Assembly (NCBI RefSeq): GCF_051900415.1
Contig: NZ_JBHZGL010000010.1
Location: 94,696-158,695 of the forward strand
From: Frateuria_A sp051900415
GTDB lineage: Bacteria > Pseudomonadota > Gammaproteobacteria > Xanthomonadales > Rhodanobacteraceae
Direction of reading: 5' to 3'
DNA: 64,000 nucleotides
Shown here: positions 46,800 through 55,155 of the stretch, one piece after another
How positions within the stretch are numbered: position 1 is the first letter of the stretch
Layout: the number at the start of each line of letters is the position of its first letter
Made by a program: the position numbers and the translations under genes
The notes under the pieces: generated by a model
The model's database searches: none
What the model was told of the DNA's origin: nothing
What the model saw: the letters and a program-made list of their open reading frames with translations, nothing else

Positions 46800-48796
46800 T
46801 GGACGCGCAGCAGTTTCTGGGGGAGTTTGGGCATGTTGCCAATGCACCAAACGGAATTGCACGACTTCGCGAACTGGTGCTTGTGCTTGCCATGCAGGGG
46901 CGCTTACTCGCCCAAGTAGAAGGTGAAAGCGCTTCGCCACTGTTGGAGAAAATCGCAACTGAAAAGCGATTCCTCGTTGCCTCTCGCGCGATCCGTTCGC
47001 CCAAACCCCTGCCGGACGTCACGAACAAAGACGCGCCGCACGCTATTCCAGACAACTGGTCGTGGACGCGTTTTGGCGAAATAGCAATTCACAACTCCGG
47101 AAAGACTTTGGATTCGGTACGAAACAGTGGTCTTCCACGCGACTACATCACCACATCCAATCTCTATTGGGGCCGCTTTGAGCTGAGCGGTATCAAGCAG
47201 ATGCTTATCCGCGACGACGAGATCGAGAAGTGTACAGCGCGTGAGGGCGATCTTTTGATTTGCGAGGGCGGCGAGGCTGGGCGAGCAGCCGTGTGGACTT
47301 CGCGCGAGAAAGTGTGCTTTCAGAACCATGTGCATCGCGCCCGATTCTTTGGCGGAATAGATCCATTTTTTGCTTATCGCTTTTTCGAGAAGCTGAACGC
47401 TACGGGAGAAATCAACGCACACCGCAAAGGGATTGGCATTTCGAACATGTCGAGCAAGGCGCTCGCGATGATCCCGTTTCCGCTTCCACCTCTAGAAGAA
47501 CAATTCCGCATCGTCGCCAGAGTCGATGAGTTGATGGCGTTGTGCGACACGCTGGATGCGCAGCAACAAGCCCGCCGCACGCTGCAGAACAAACTGCGCC
47601 AGTCCACCCTGCAAGCCGTCGCCAGCAGCCAAAGCCCGCACGAACTGCAAACCGCCTGGACGCGCCTGGCCGACCACTTCGGGCAGCTGTTTCATGCGCC
47701 GGAGGATGTCGTTGCGTTCAAAGGCCTGATTCTTGATCTGGCAGTCTCCGGTGAACTGTTGAGCAGTGAGCATCGCCCCTTGAGTACGGGCGCCGATCTG
47801 CTCAGCGCAATAGAAGAAAAACGCATCGCATGGTCACGCGACTCAGAGGGACAGGAGCAGAAAGAAGCCCTGGCCATGCTGAAGAAGCTGCGCACACAGC
47901 AAGTAGCTACGCCCGAAGCAACATTGCCGGAACATTGGGCCTGGGCGTCACTGCTTGAAGTTTCTCAGGTGATTATTGACTGCGACCATAAAACGCCGAC
48001 TTACGCCAATAGCGGAGTTCACCTGATCCGCACTACTGACGTTCGCAACGGTGGTATGCGGCTTGATGCCACCAAGAAGGTTTCCAAGGAGAGCTACCTT
48101 GCTCGTTCAAGACGGTTGCTTCCGCAACCTGGGGACATCTTCTTCACGCGAGAGGCGCCCATGGGTGAGGCTGCCATCGTTCCGGATGGACAGGTCGTAT
48201 GCCTTGGGCAACGGCTGATGCTCATAAGACTATTCGATGATCTCTTCAGTAACAGGTTCGTCATTTACGCAATCCAAAGCCCGAGCTTTCAAAAGCGGCT
48301 GCAGGTATCGGCTATCGGCATGACGGTGAAGCATATAAATGTTAGTGATGTTGAAAGTCTGATGCTTCCGGTTCCACCCAAAGCCGAACAAGACCGAATT
48401 GTTGCCATCGTCGATGGGCTTTTCAGCATGTGCGACCACTACGCGGAACAACTTTCTCGAAAGCAGCGCATCGCAACCAATCTGGCCGCAAGCACGATCT
48501 CCACCCTCACCGGCATCGCCATCGAACAAGCCGAGGAACCCATGAAAGCCCCGCAAACCGAACTGATTGCGCCACTGCGGCTGGGCACCCCGCCCGGCAT
48601 CAAAGCGCAGGCGCCGCTGGCCACGCTGCTGGCCCGCCACAACGGCCAGATGAGCGCCAAGGATGCGTGGCAGCGTTTTGGTGGCGGTATCGACGCTTTC
48701 TACGCGCAGCTGAAAACCGAGGTGGCCCACGGCTGGATTCTGGAACCGGCCCCGGCGGAGATGCGCGAAACGCCTGTCGACGCGGTGGGCGCCTGA
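46799..48796 (+). CDS. hsdS: Type I specificity subunit HsdS
   Basis: 665 residues, long for the family. Two target-recognition domains are each preceded by an IPDNWSWTRFGE/LPEHWAWASLLE entry (about 80 and 378) and closed by PLPPLEEQFRIVARVDELM / PVPPKAEQDRIVAIVDGLF (about 237 and 527), followed by the conserved helices that set half-site spacing. After the second helix about 85 residues form an extra C-terminal domain (LLARHNGQMSAKDAWQRF, then IDAFYAQLKTEVAHGWI), resembling a winged helix. The TRD-coding parts are visibly richer in A and T than the rest of the window, a sign of transfer. ATG shares bases with the preceding TGA. Confidence 0.93.
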   Translation: MDAQQFLGEFGHVANAPNGIARLRELVLVLAMQGRLLAQVEGESASPLLEKIATEKRFLVASRAIRSPKPLPDVTNKDAPHAIPDNWSWTRFGEIAIHNSGKTLDSVRNSGLPRDYITTSNLYWGRFELSGIKQMLIRDDEIEKCTAREGDLLICEGGEAGRAAVWTSREKVCFQNHVHRARFFGGIDPFFAYRFFEKLNATGEINAHRKGIGISNMSSKALAMIPFPLPPLEEQFRIVARVDELMALCDTLDAQQQARRTLQNKLRQSTLQAVASSQSPHELQTAWTRLADHFGQLFHAPEDVVAFKGLILDLAVSGELLSSEHRPLSTGADLLSAIEEKRIAWSRDSEGQEQKEALAMLKKLRTQQVATPEATLPEHWAWASLLEVSQVIIDCDHKTPTYANSGVHLIRTTDVRNGGMRLDATKKVSKESYLARSRRLLPQPGDIFFTREAPMGEAAIVPDGQVVCLGQRLMLIRLFDDLFSNRFVIYAIQSPSFQKRLQVSAIGMTVKHINVSDVESLMLPVPPKAEQDRIVAIVDGLFSMCDHYAEQLSRKQRIATNLAASTISTLTGIAIEQAEEPMKAPQTELIAPLRLGTPPGIKAQAPLATLLARHNGQMSAKDAWQRFGGGIDAFYAQLKTEVAHGWILEPAPAEMRETPVDAVGA

Positions 48797-48797
48797 C

Positions 48798-50585
48798 ATG
48801 CGGCTGCAGCGCATCTGCATCCCGGCGTTTCGCAATCTGCGCGAGCTCGACATCGCTTTCGATGCGCTCGGGCAGGACGCGGCAGGCGCATCGACGGATG
48901 CGCCGCCGCCACCCAGACCGTTCCGCAGCCACGCGCTGATCGGCCAGAACGGCACCGGCAAGTCCAACCTGATCGAGGCGCTGATCACTATCTTCCGCGA
49001 TGTGGATCTGGACCGCGAAGCGGCCTTCGACTACACGCTGGAATACCGCATTCGCGGTCGCGACGTGCGCATCGAGGCCGACACCGCCAAGCAGAAGCGT
49101 CCCTGTGTATGGGTGGACGGCAAGGCCGAGCCGCAGGGATACCTGCTGAAGAACCGCGAGCTGCTGCCCGCGCACATCTTTGCCTACTACTCCGGGCGCA
49201 ACGAGCGTATCGAGGCGCTGTTCCAGGAACACCAGCGGCGCTTCAACCAGCGCCAGGAAATCACCACTGACACGGTGTTGTCCGAGCAGCTGCTGGAGAA
49301 CTTTACCGGCACGGACGCAGACATTCGCGCCGTCGACGAGGCCAAACGCCACCGCGACGCGCAGCTGAAGCAAGCGGGCGATGACCGCCTGCGCCGGCTG
49401 TTCTACTGCCGGGGCGGCCACAGCCAGCTGGTGCTGCTGGCCTGTCTGCTGTCCGACGACCCGGTGTTCCGCAAGGTGCTGAAGAACCTGCACATCGAGT
49501 CGCTGGAATCGGCCTTGTTTGTGCTGAAGGAGCCGCACCGCCTGCGCGAAAAGCGCCGTGGCGGCCGCTTTGACGAGCAGGAGTTGAACGAGGGCGATCC
49601 GCGCTTCTGGTATGCGCGTGGCAACGTGGTGAGCGAGTTCCTCGACAAGCTCTGGCAGGTGGCGTGGGCGCCGATCGAGCAGGAGGCGCCCCGGCAGATC
49701 GATTTCCGCGGCCGCACCGAAAAGCAGAGGCAGCTTTACCTGTTCGTGCCCAATCAGGACAAGCTCAAGCAACTGGGCGAACTGGTCGGCAGCATCGACA
49801 GCTTTTTCCGCTACGCCGAGGGCGCCTACATCGGTGACCTGATCGACGAGGTGCGCATCACCGTGAAGAAGCGCGTGGTGGGAGACGATGGACACGACGG
49901 CAAGGTGAGCTTTACCCAACTCTCCGAAGGCGAGCTGCAGATGCTCACCGTGCTCGGCCTGATGCGCATCACCCGCGAAGACCATTGCCTGTTTCTGCTG
50001 GATGAACCCGACACCCACTTGAACCCGATCTGGAAGCTGCGCTACTTCGATGACATCGAAGGCGTGCTGGCATCCGATGACAGCGCATTGATGCAGGGCG
50101 AGTCGCAGATCCTCATCACCACCCACGACCCGATGATGGTCGGCAGCCTGAAGCGCGAGCAGGTCCACATCCTGCGCCATGACGGCCATCGCACCGTGGC
50201 GGACACGCCTGACGTACACCCGCAAGGCATGGGCGTGACCGGCCTGCTCAAGAGCGAGCTTTTTGGCCTGTCGTCCACTCTGGACATCGAAACCGAACGC
50301 CGTTTGCGCCGCCGCAACGATCTTTACGCGCAAAAGACCTTGGAAGGCGACGACGCCCTCACCGCCGCCGAGCACGAGGAGCTGGGCCGCTTGTCGAGCG
50401 AACTGGCCGACCTGGGCTTTACCACCGCCGACTTCCGCGACCCGGACTACGCGCTGTTCGTGCGCAAGATGGCGCAACACCGCAGGTTCCGTAAGCCCGT
50501 GCTGACACCCGAGGAGCAAGCCGAGCAGGACGCAATTGCCGATTCCATCATCGACGAGATTCTGCGCAAGAGGAGTGGGGAGTGA
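48798..50585 (+). CDS. ABC/SMC-like AAA ATPase, PtuA-like
   Basis: 595 residues. ATPase of the AAA_21/overcoming-lysogenization type: Walker A GQNGTGKS at 49-56, ABC signature LSEGE at 375-379, Walker B LFLLDEP at 398-404 and H-loop TTHD at 441-444, with a helical insertion (about 130-350) between the halves. No TOPRIM or nuclease domain is apparent after about 460. It starts one base after the hsdS stop and its own stop overlaps the GTG of the HNH-like gene. An ATPase next to an HNH protein is the arrangement of the Septu defence system (PtuA/PtuB) and of some retrons; identity as PtuA is inferred from architecture and context. Confidence 0.75.
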   Translation: MRLQRICIPAFRNLRELDIAFDALGQDAAGASTDAPPPPRPFRSHALIGQNGTGKSNLIEALITIFRDVDLDREAAFDYTLEYRIRGRDVRIEADTAKQKRPCVWVDGKAEPQGYLLKNRELLPAHIFAYYSGRNERIEALFQEHQRRFNQRQEITTDTVLSEQLLENFTGTDADIRAVDEAKRHRDAQLKQAGDDRLRRLFYCRGGHSQLVLLACLLSDDPVFRKVLKNLHIESLESALFVLKEPHRLREKRRGGRFDEQELNEGDPRFWYARGNVVSEFLDKLWQVAWAPIEQEAPRQIDFRGRTEKQRQLYLFVPNQDKLKQLGELVGSIDSFFRYAEGAYIGDLIDEVRITVKKRVVGDDGHDGKVSFTQLSEGELQMLTVLGLMRITREDHCLFLLDEPDTHLNPIWKLRYFDDIEGVLASDDSALMQGESQILITTHDPMMVGSLKREQVHILRHDGHRTVADTPDVHPQGMGVTGLLKSELFGLSSTLDIETERRLRRRNDLYAQKTLEGDDALTAAEHEELGRLSSELADLGFTTADFRDPDYALFVRKMAQHRRFRKPVLTPEEQAEQDAIADSIIDEILRKRSGE

Positions 50586-51439
50586 TCTGGATCGACCTGG
50601 AACACAAACGCCCCACCGACACCGACATTCCGGACTGGGTGCCGTGGACACAGGCGCAGTGGAATGCCTGGTTGGCAAAATCCGCCCGGCTGGTGGCCGA
50701 CCTTGCCGCTTTGGATGCGGCGGGAAAGCGTGAAGAGCGCAACGCATTGATCGATGCCAACCGGGATCATTGGGGCGCCCTGAAGGCATGGCTGCTGGCC
50801 TTGTCCGCCGGCAAATGCTGGTTTTCGGAAGTGCGCGAGCTGTACTCGCACTACGACGTCGAACACTTCCGCCCCAAGAAGGAAGCCAGAGCACTGGATG
50901 CCAACCTGCGCGACGGCTACTGGTGGCTGGCCTTCGACTACATGAACTTTCGCGTCTGCGGCAATGTCGGCAACCGCAAGAAGGGCGGCTGGTTCCCGCT
51001 CAAGGATGGTTCACTGTGCTCCACGCACGCGCACCCCTGCGAAGAATCCGAGACACGCTATTTGCTTGACCCGATCAAGGACAACGATGTGGCGCTGATT
51101 GCCTTCGATGAGGAAGGCAAGGTGATTCCGATGCCCGGCTCATCTGTCTGGGAGCAAGCGCGCGTCGACGAGACCGTCAAACGGCTCAAGCTCAACGAGT
51201 ACGCCCCGCTCGCTGAGGCGCGGCGCAAGGTGTGGCAGCAGATGGACAACCTGATCGCAGATTTCGCCAGGGTCAAATCCCGCTGCAGCGCAGGTAACAA
51301 TCCTGCAGCCGAGGCCCAGCTGGCCGAGGTGCGCGCGCGCGTGCGCGCAATGACCAGCCCGACCGCCGAGCTGTCGGCGGTGGCGCGATGGTGCGTGCTG
51401 ATGCGCAACGATCCGCAACTTTCAAGGTTGGTCGGATGA
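50582..51439 (+). CDS. HNH endonuclease-like protein, PtuB-like
   Basis: 285 residues. The core reads AGKCWFSE (Cys79), then DVEHFRPK at 92-99 with the metal-binding His95 typical of PtuB/TIGR02646 HNH proteins, Asn122 in the YMNF segment, and LLDP at 161-164. In most relatives the first knuckle is CxxC; here the second Cys is Ser82, although other cysteines (126, 146, 153) follow. Residues 175-285 are mainly helical. GTG start overlaps the ATPase stop (GTGA). Likely the effector nuclease of the ATPase; last gene of the six-gene island operon. Confidence 0.72.
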   Translation: MIWIDLEHKRPTDTDIPDWVPWTQAQWNAWLAKSARLVADLAALDAAGKREERNALIDANRDHWGALKAWLLALSAGKCWFSEVRELYSHYDVEHFRPKKEARALDANLRDGYWWLAFDYMNFRVCGNVGNRKKGGWFPLKDGSLCSTHAHPCEESETRYLLDPIKDNDVALIAFDEEGKVIPMPGSSVWEQARVDETVKRLKLNEYAPLAEARRKVWQQMDNLIADFARVKSRCSAGNNPAAEAQLAEVRARVRAMTSPTAELSAVARWCVLMRNDPQLSRLVG

Positions 51440-51678
51440 AACGCTGCCGGCCGGGCGGGTCAGCCGCTACCGCAACCGCCGGATCGATGAGCGTCTGGAA
51501 GATAACCAACGCTCACCGTGCGATCCGGGATCTATGTCAACAACGCGGGCCATGCCGAACTGGACAAACGCATCCGGGCATTCGGCCTCACTGGCATGAG
51601 CTTCCGGCGCGCGGGTGCCTGAGCTTTTGTCGTGAGCTGTCCCGGCCGATCGACTGCTAGCTGGTCCGCACTGTGGCG
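51440..51678. other. Right flank of the restriction island, possible gene remnant
   Basis: 239 bases between the HNH gene and the ptsI stop. A 34-codon frame (GTG 51518 to TGA 51622) encodes SGIYVNNAGHAELDKRIRA and onward to GMSFRRAGA; it looks protein-like but I do not recognise it and it has no ribosome-binding site, so it may be the end of a decayed gene. No terminator, tRNA or insertion-sequence end is visible. Confidence 0.35.
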
Positions 51679-53427
51679 CTACCGGCTGGAGGTTTCCTGG
51701 CCGACGAGTTCCGCCAACAGGGCCTCTACATCTTCGTGAGTGTGTGCGCGAAGCAGCCGCGGTGCCTCGCGGCGCAAGCTCGCGTGGTCGAGGGTGGCCA
51801 GGCGGTCGCGTACGTGCAGGATCTGGCTGGGGTGCATGCTGTATTCGCACAGGCCCAGCGCCAGCAGCAGCGCGGTGAAACCGACGTCGCCGCCGATCTC
51901 GCCGCACAGGCTGACCGGCTTGCCGGCGCGGCGGCCGGCGGCGATGACGTAGGCGATCAGGCGCAGCAGCGCCGGTTGCAGCGGGTTGTAGATGTTTTCC
52001 AGGCCGTCGTTGCCGCGGTCGGCGGCGAGTACGTACTGCGCCAGGTCGTTGGTGCCGATGGCGAGGAAGTCGGCGTGTTCCAGCAGCGCGCGCACATTGA
52101 GTGCGGCGGCGGGGACTTCGACCATGGCGCCCAGTGGCAATTTTTCCGGCAGGTCGACGTTCTCGTGCTTGAGGTCCTGGCGCGCCAGCTTGAACAGCGT
52201 GCGCACGGCGATCAGCTCGTCCGGCTGGGTCACCATCGGCACCAGCACCCGCACCGGGCCGTAGCACGCGGCGCGCAGGATCGCGCGGATCTGCGTGGTG
52301 AACACGGCCGGATAGCGCAGCGACAGGCGCACGCCGCGCACGCCCAGCGCCGGGTTGTCCTCGCCGCGCAGCGCCAGGCCCGCGGCATCGGCCTTGTCGG
52401 CGCCCAGGTCCAGCGTGCGGATGGTGACCGGCAGGCCGCCCATGCCCAGCACCAGGTCGCGGTAGGCATTGAACTGCTCGTCTTCCGACGGCAGGCCCTT
52501 GTGCTTGAGGAACAGGAACTCGGTACGGTACAGACCCACGCCATCGGCGCCGCGGGCGCGCGCCATGGCGATGTCCGCGGCGGTTTCGGCGTTGGCGAAC
52601 AGCTTCACCGGCACGCCGTCGCGGGTGCGCGTGGGCGCGTTGGCGAGCTTGGCCAGGCGCCGTCCTTCGGCCGCGGCCTCGCGCTGCCAGGCGCGGTAGC
52701 GGGCCAGGTCCTGCGCGGTGGGATGGACGATGGTCTCGCCGCGCTCGGCGTCGAGCAGGATCAGGTCGTCGTCGTGGATGGTGGCCAGCGCATCGCGCGT
52801 GCCGACCAGCATCGGCAGGTCCAGGCTGCGGGCCAGGATCGCACTGTGCGAATACGGGCTGCCCGAGCTCGCCACCACGCCCAGCAGCCCGTTGCCGACC
52901 AGATGCGCCATGTCGGCGGGCGCGATGGTGTCGGCGACCAGGATCTCGCCCACGCGCGCGGCGAGCTTGCGTTCCTCGCGACTGGTCTGGCGCTGCAGCG
53001 CGGAGATCACCCGGTTGATCACCTGGTCGACGTCCTCGCGGCGGCTGCGCAGGTAGGGGTCGTCCATGGCCTCGAACACCTTGGCCAGGCGGTCGCGCTG
53101 CTTCTTCAGCGCGACCCCGGCACGGTAGTGGCCGACGCGAACCAGGTCGTCCAGGCCCCGCAGCAGTTCCTTGTCGTCGAGCAGCAGGCTGTGCGCATCG
53201 ATGAACTCGTTCACCTCCCGCGCCAGCGCACCATGCAGGCGGCCGCGCAGTTCGTGAAGTTCCTGCCGCGCCGTGTCGAGCGCGCGGTGCAGGTTTTGCA
53301 GCTCGCCCTCGATTTCATCATCGGCCAGCGGCCGGGTGTCGACCAGGTAGCGGCTTGGTTGCACCAGGCGCGCGCGGCCCAGGGCCATGCCCTTGGAGGC
53401 GGCGGTGCCGGGCAACAGCTGCCTCAT
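51679..53427 (-). CDS. ptsI: PTS enzyme I (PtsI)
   Basis: 582-residue PEP:protein phosphotransferase that phosphorylates HPr. The swivelling domain carries the active His194 in SGSPYSHSAILAR, a variant of the usual GGxTSHxAIxAR; the PEP-binding barrel shows GLYRTEFLFL near 300, a metal-binding EVPAAAL stretch near 435 and the SLCGEIGGD motif with catalytic Cys near 510. It has no GAF domain, so it is EI rather than PtsP. The ATG at 53427 overlaps the ptsH stop. It ends 239 bases from the defence island. Confidence 0.95.
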   Translation of the reverse strand: MRQLLPGTAASKGMALGRARLVQPSRYLVDTRPLADDEIEGELQNLHRALDTARQELHELRGRLHGALAREVNEFIDAHSLLLDDKELLRGLDDLVRVGHYRAGVALKKQRDRLAKVFEAMDDPYLRSRREDVDQVINRVISALQRQTSREERKLAARVGEILVADTIAPADMAHLVGNGLLGVVASSGSPYSHSAILARSLDLPMLVGTRDALATIHDDDLILLDAERGETIVHPTAQDLARYRAWQREAAAEGRRLAKLANAPTRTRDGVPVKLFANAETAADIAMARARGADGVGLYRTEFLFLKHKGLPSEDEQFNAYRDLVLGMGGLPVTIRTLDLGADKADAAGLALRGEDNPALGVRGVRLSLRYPAVFTTQIRAILRAACYGPVRVLVPMVTQPDELIAVRTLFKLARQDLKHENVDLPEKLPLGAMVEVPAAALNVRALLEHADFLAIGTNDLAQYVLAADRGNDGLENIYNPLQPALLRLIAYVIAAGRRAGKPVSLCGEIGGDVGFTALLLALGLCEYSMHPSQILHVRDRLATLDHASLRREAPRLLRAHTHEDVEALLAELVGQETSSR

Positions 53428-53693
53428 GCGCCCTCGTCGAACTTGCGCTCGAACAGCGCCACGACACCGGCGAGCGCTTGCGCTTCGTCGGGCCCGTCGG
53501 CGCGCACGGTAAGCGGGGTACCCATGCCGGCCGAAAGCATCATCACGCCCATGATGCTCTGCGCGTTGACCTCGCGGCCCTTGCTGACCAGCCACACGGT
53601 GGATTTGAAGCCCTGCACCAGCTGCACCAGCTTGGCCGAGGCGCGGGCGTGCAGTCCGAGCTTGTTGGAGACGGTGATTTCCTGCTCAAGCAT
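53424..53693 (-). CDS. ptsH: Phosphocarrier protein HPr
   Basis: 89 residues. His15 (KLGLHARASA) is the EI phosphorylation site, and Ser46 (NAQSIMGVMML) is the HprK regulatory site; both are intact, and hprK is nearby. The frame is open upstream but the ATG at 53693 gives the family start and overlaps the EIIA gene by eight bases. The stop overlaps the ptsI start (ATGA). Confidence 0.96.
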   Translation of the reverse strand: MLEQEITVSNKLGLHARASAKLVQLVQGFKSTVWLVSKGREVNAQSIMGVMMLSAGMGTPLTVRADGPDEAQALAGVVALFERKFDEGA

Positions 53694-54078
53694 GGTCGAT
53701 GAAAATTCCCCCGCGGCCACCATGGGCAGCCACCTGTGCCAGTTCGTCCAGCGGTTTCTCGGCGTAGTTGAGCACGCGCAGCAGCATCGGGAGGTTGAGC
53801 CCGGACACACAACGCAACCGTACCCCGAGCGCCGTGAGCGAAAGGCCGATGTTGCAGGGCGTGGCGCCATACAGGTCGGCCAGCACCAGTACGCCGTCGC
53901 CCTGGTCGAGCTCGCGGGCGTGATGGGCGGTGAGCGTGCGCATGACGTCGGGGTCGGCGTGCGCCGGGACCTCGACCGCATCGACCTTCAGCGGCAGCTT
54001 GGGCATGACGTGGTGCGCGGCGGAGATCAGCGCCTTGCCGACCGCCTCGTGGGTCATCAGGAGAACGCCGACGCTCAT
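53686..54078 (-). CDS. PTS EIIA component, mannose family
   Basis: 130-residue EIIA-Man domain with the active His10 in LLMTHEAVG and the VLVLADLYGATPCNIG segment. No EIIB, EIIC or EIID gene is in the window, so this EIIA most likely works in phospho-signalling rather than sugar uptake, as proposed for the proteobacterial hprK-ptsH-ptsI loci. It overlaps ptsH by eight bases. Confidence 0.92.
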   Translation of the reverse strand: MSVGVLLMTHEAVGKALISAAHHVMPKLPLKVDAVEVPAHADPDVMRTLTAHHARELDQGDGVLVLADLYGATPCNIGLSLTALGVRLRCVSGLNLPMLLRVLNYAEKPLDELAQVAAHGGRGGIFIDHA

Positions 54079-54125
54079 GGAAGGAACCCCACCGGGCTGT
54101 CGCCACCACGGCCCACAGGTCCGCC

Positions 54126-54222
54126 CTGCAGGAACGCACCTGTGCGCGACCGGGGTGCGATGGCGTATCCGGGTGCCGTCGCGAGGCCAGCATGACAGTC
54201 GCCCACGGATGCGCTCCTGCAG
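54126..54222. repeat. Diverged REP-like palindrome
   Basis: Outer arms CTGCAGGAACGCA (54126-54138) and TGCGCTCCTGCAG (54210-54222) pair with one mismatch around about 70 bases, which include TGTGCGCGACC and GTCGCGAGG. The sequence is related to the palindrome at 20162-20224. It lies between rapZ and the EIIA gene and could separate their transcription. Confidence 0.5.
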
Positions 54223-54244
54223 GCGTGCAAAAAAGGGGACATGA

Positions 54245-55150
54245 TCATTCGAGCTCGCGGTGGAAGGTCAGTACGCCTTCGCGCTTGGCGCGGTAGTGCC
54301 GGGCCAGGCGCTCGACCAGGTACACCGAGCGATGCCGCCCGCCGGTGCAGCCGACCGAGATGGTGACGTAGCTGCGGTCGTCCTGCTCGAAGCGCGGCAG
54401 CCAGGCGTCGAGCCAGCGGGCGGTGTCGGCGAAGTATTCGCCGACCATCGGGTCGGCCTCGAGGAACTCGCGCACCGGTGCGTCCTTGCCCGAGAGCGGG
54501 CGCAGCTGCGGCTGCCAGTGCGGGTTGGGCAGGCAGCGGGCGTCGAACACGAAATCCGAGTCCAACGGCAGCCCGCGACGGAAGGCGAAGGACTGGAACA
54601 TCAACGTGAGGCCTTCGGTGGCCGCCGCATAACCGGTGGCGATCAGCCGGCGCAGCTGGTGCACGTTGAGGTCGCTCGAATCGATCACCTTCTCGGCGAT
54701 CCCGATCAGCGGGCGCAGCAGGCGACGTTCCTCCGCGATCGCATCGGCCAGCGAAACGCCACGGATCGCCAGCGGATGGCGACGGCGGGTTTCCGAGTAG
54801 CGCTTGATCAGCACCTCGTCGCGGCAATCGATGAAGACCAGGTGCACGTGCACACCCGCCGCGGCCAGCTCGGAGAGCACCAGCGGCATGTGCTCGAAAT
54901 CCTCGCCACGGTTGCGCACGTCCACGCCCACGGCGATGCGCCGGCGCCGTCCGCCGCCGTCCTGCATCACCGACTGCACCAGTTGCGGCAGCAGGCCGCT
55001 GGGCAGGTTGTCGACGCAGTAGAACTCCAGGTCCTCCAGCGCGCGCAGCGCAACCGTCTTGCCACCGCCGGACATGCCGGTTAGCACCACCAGGTGCACG
55101 GTGTTGGGGTCGTTGAGGCCGGTCGAAGGCGCGGTGTCGTTGGTACTCAT
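54245..55150 (-). CDS. rapZ: RNase adapter / nucleotide-binding protein RapZ
   Basis: 301 residues. Walker A GMSGGGKT at 25-32, a Walker B-like VDVRNRGEDF near 75, and the C-terminal ISVGCTGGRHRSVYLVERLA of the RapZ sugar-phosphate-sensing domain. In E. coli RapZ binds glucosamine-6-phosphate and directs decay of GlmZ sRNA; in other bacteria it is tied to the nitrogen-PTS locus. ATG 55150 is chosen; a GTG at 55159 that overlaps the hprK stop would add three residues. Confidence 0.95.
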   Translation of the reverse strand: MSTNDTAPSTGLNDPNTVHLVVLTGMSGGGKTVALRALEDLEFYCVDNLPSGLLPQLVQSVMQDGGGRRRRIAVGVDVRNRGEDFEHMPLVLSELAAAGVHVHLVFIDCRDEVLIKRYSETRRRHPLAIRGVSLADAIAEERRLLRPLIGIAEKVIDSSDLNVHQLRRLIATGYAAATEGLTLMFQSFAFRRGLPLDSDFVFDARCLPNPHWQPQLRPLSGKDAPVREFLEADPMVGEYFADTARWLDAWLPRFEQDDRSYVTISVGCTGGRHRSVYLVERLARHYRAKREGVLTFHRELE

Positions 55151-55155
55151 GAATC

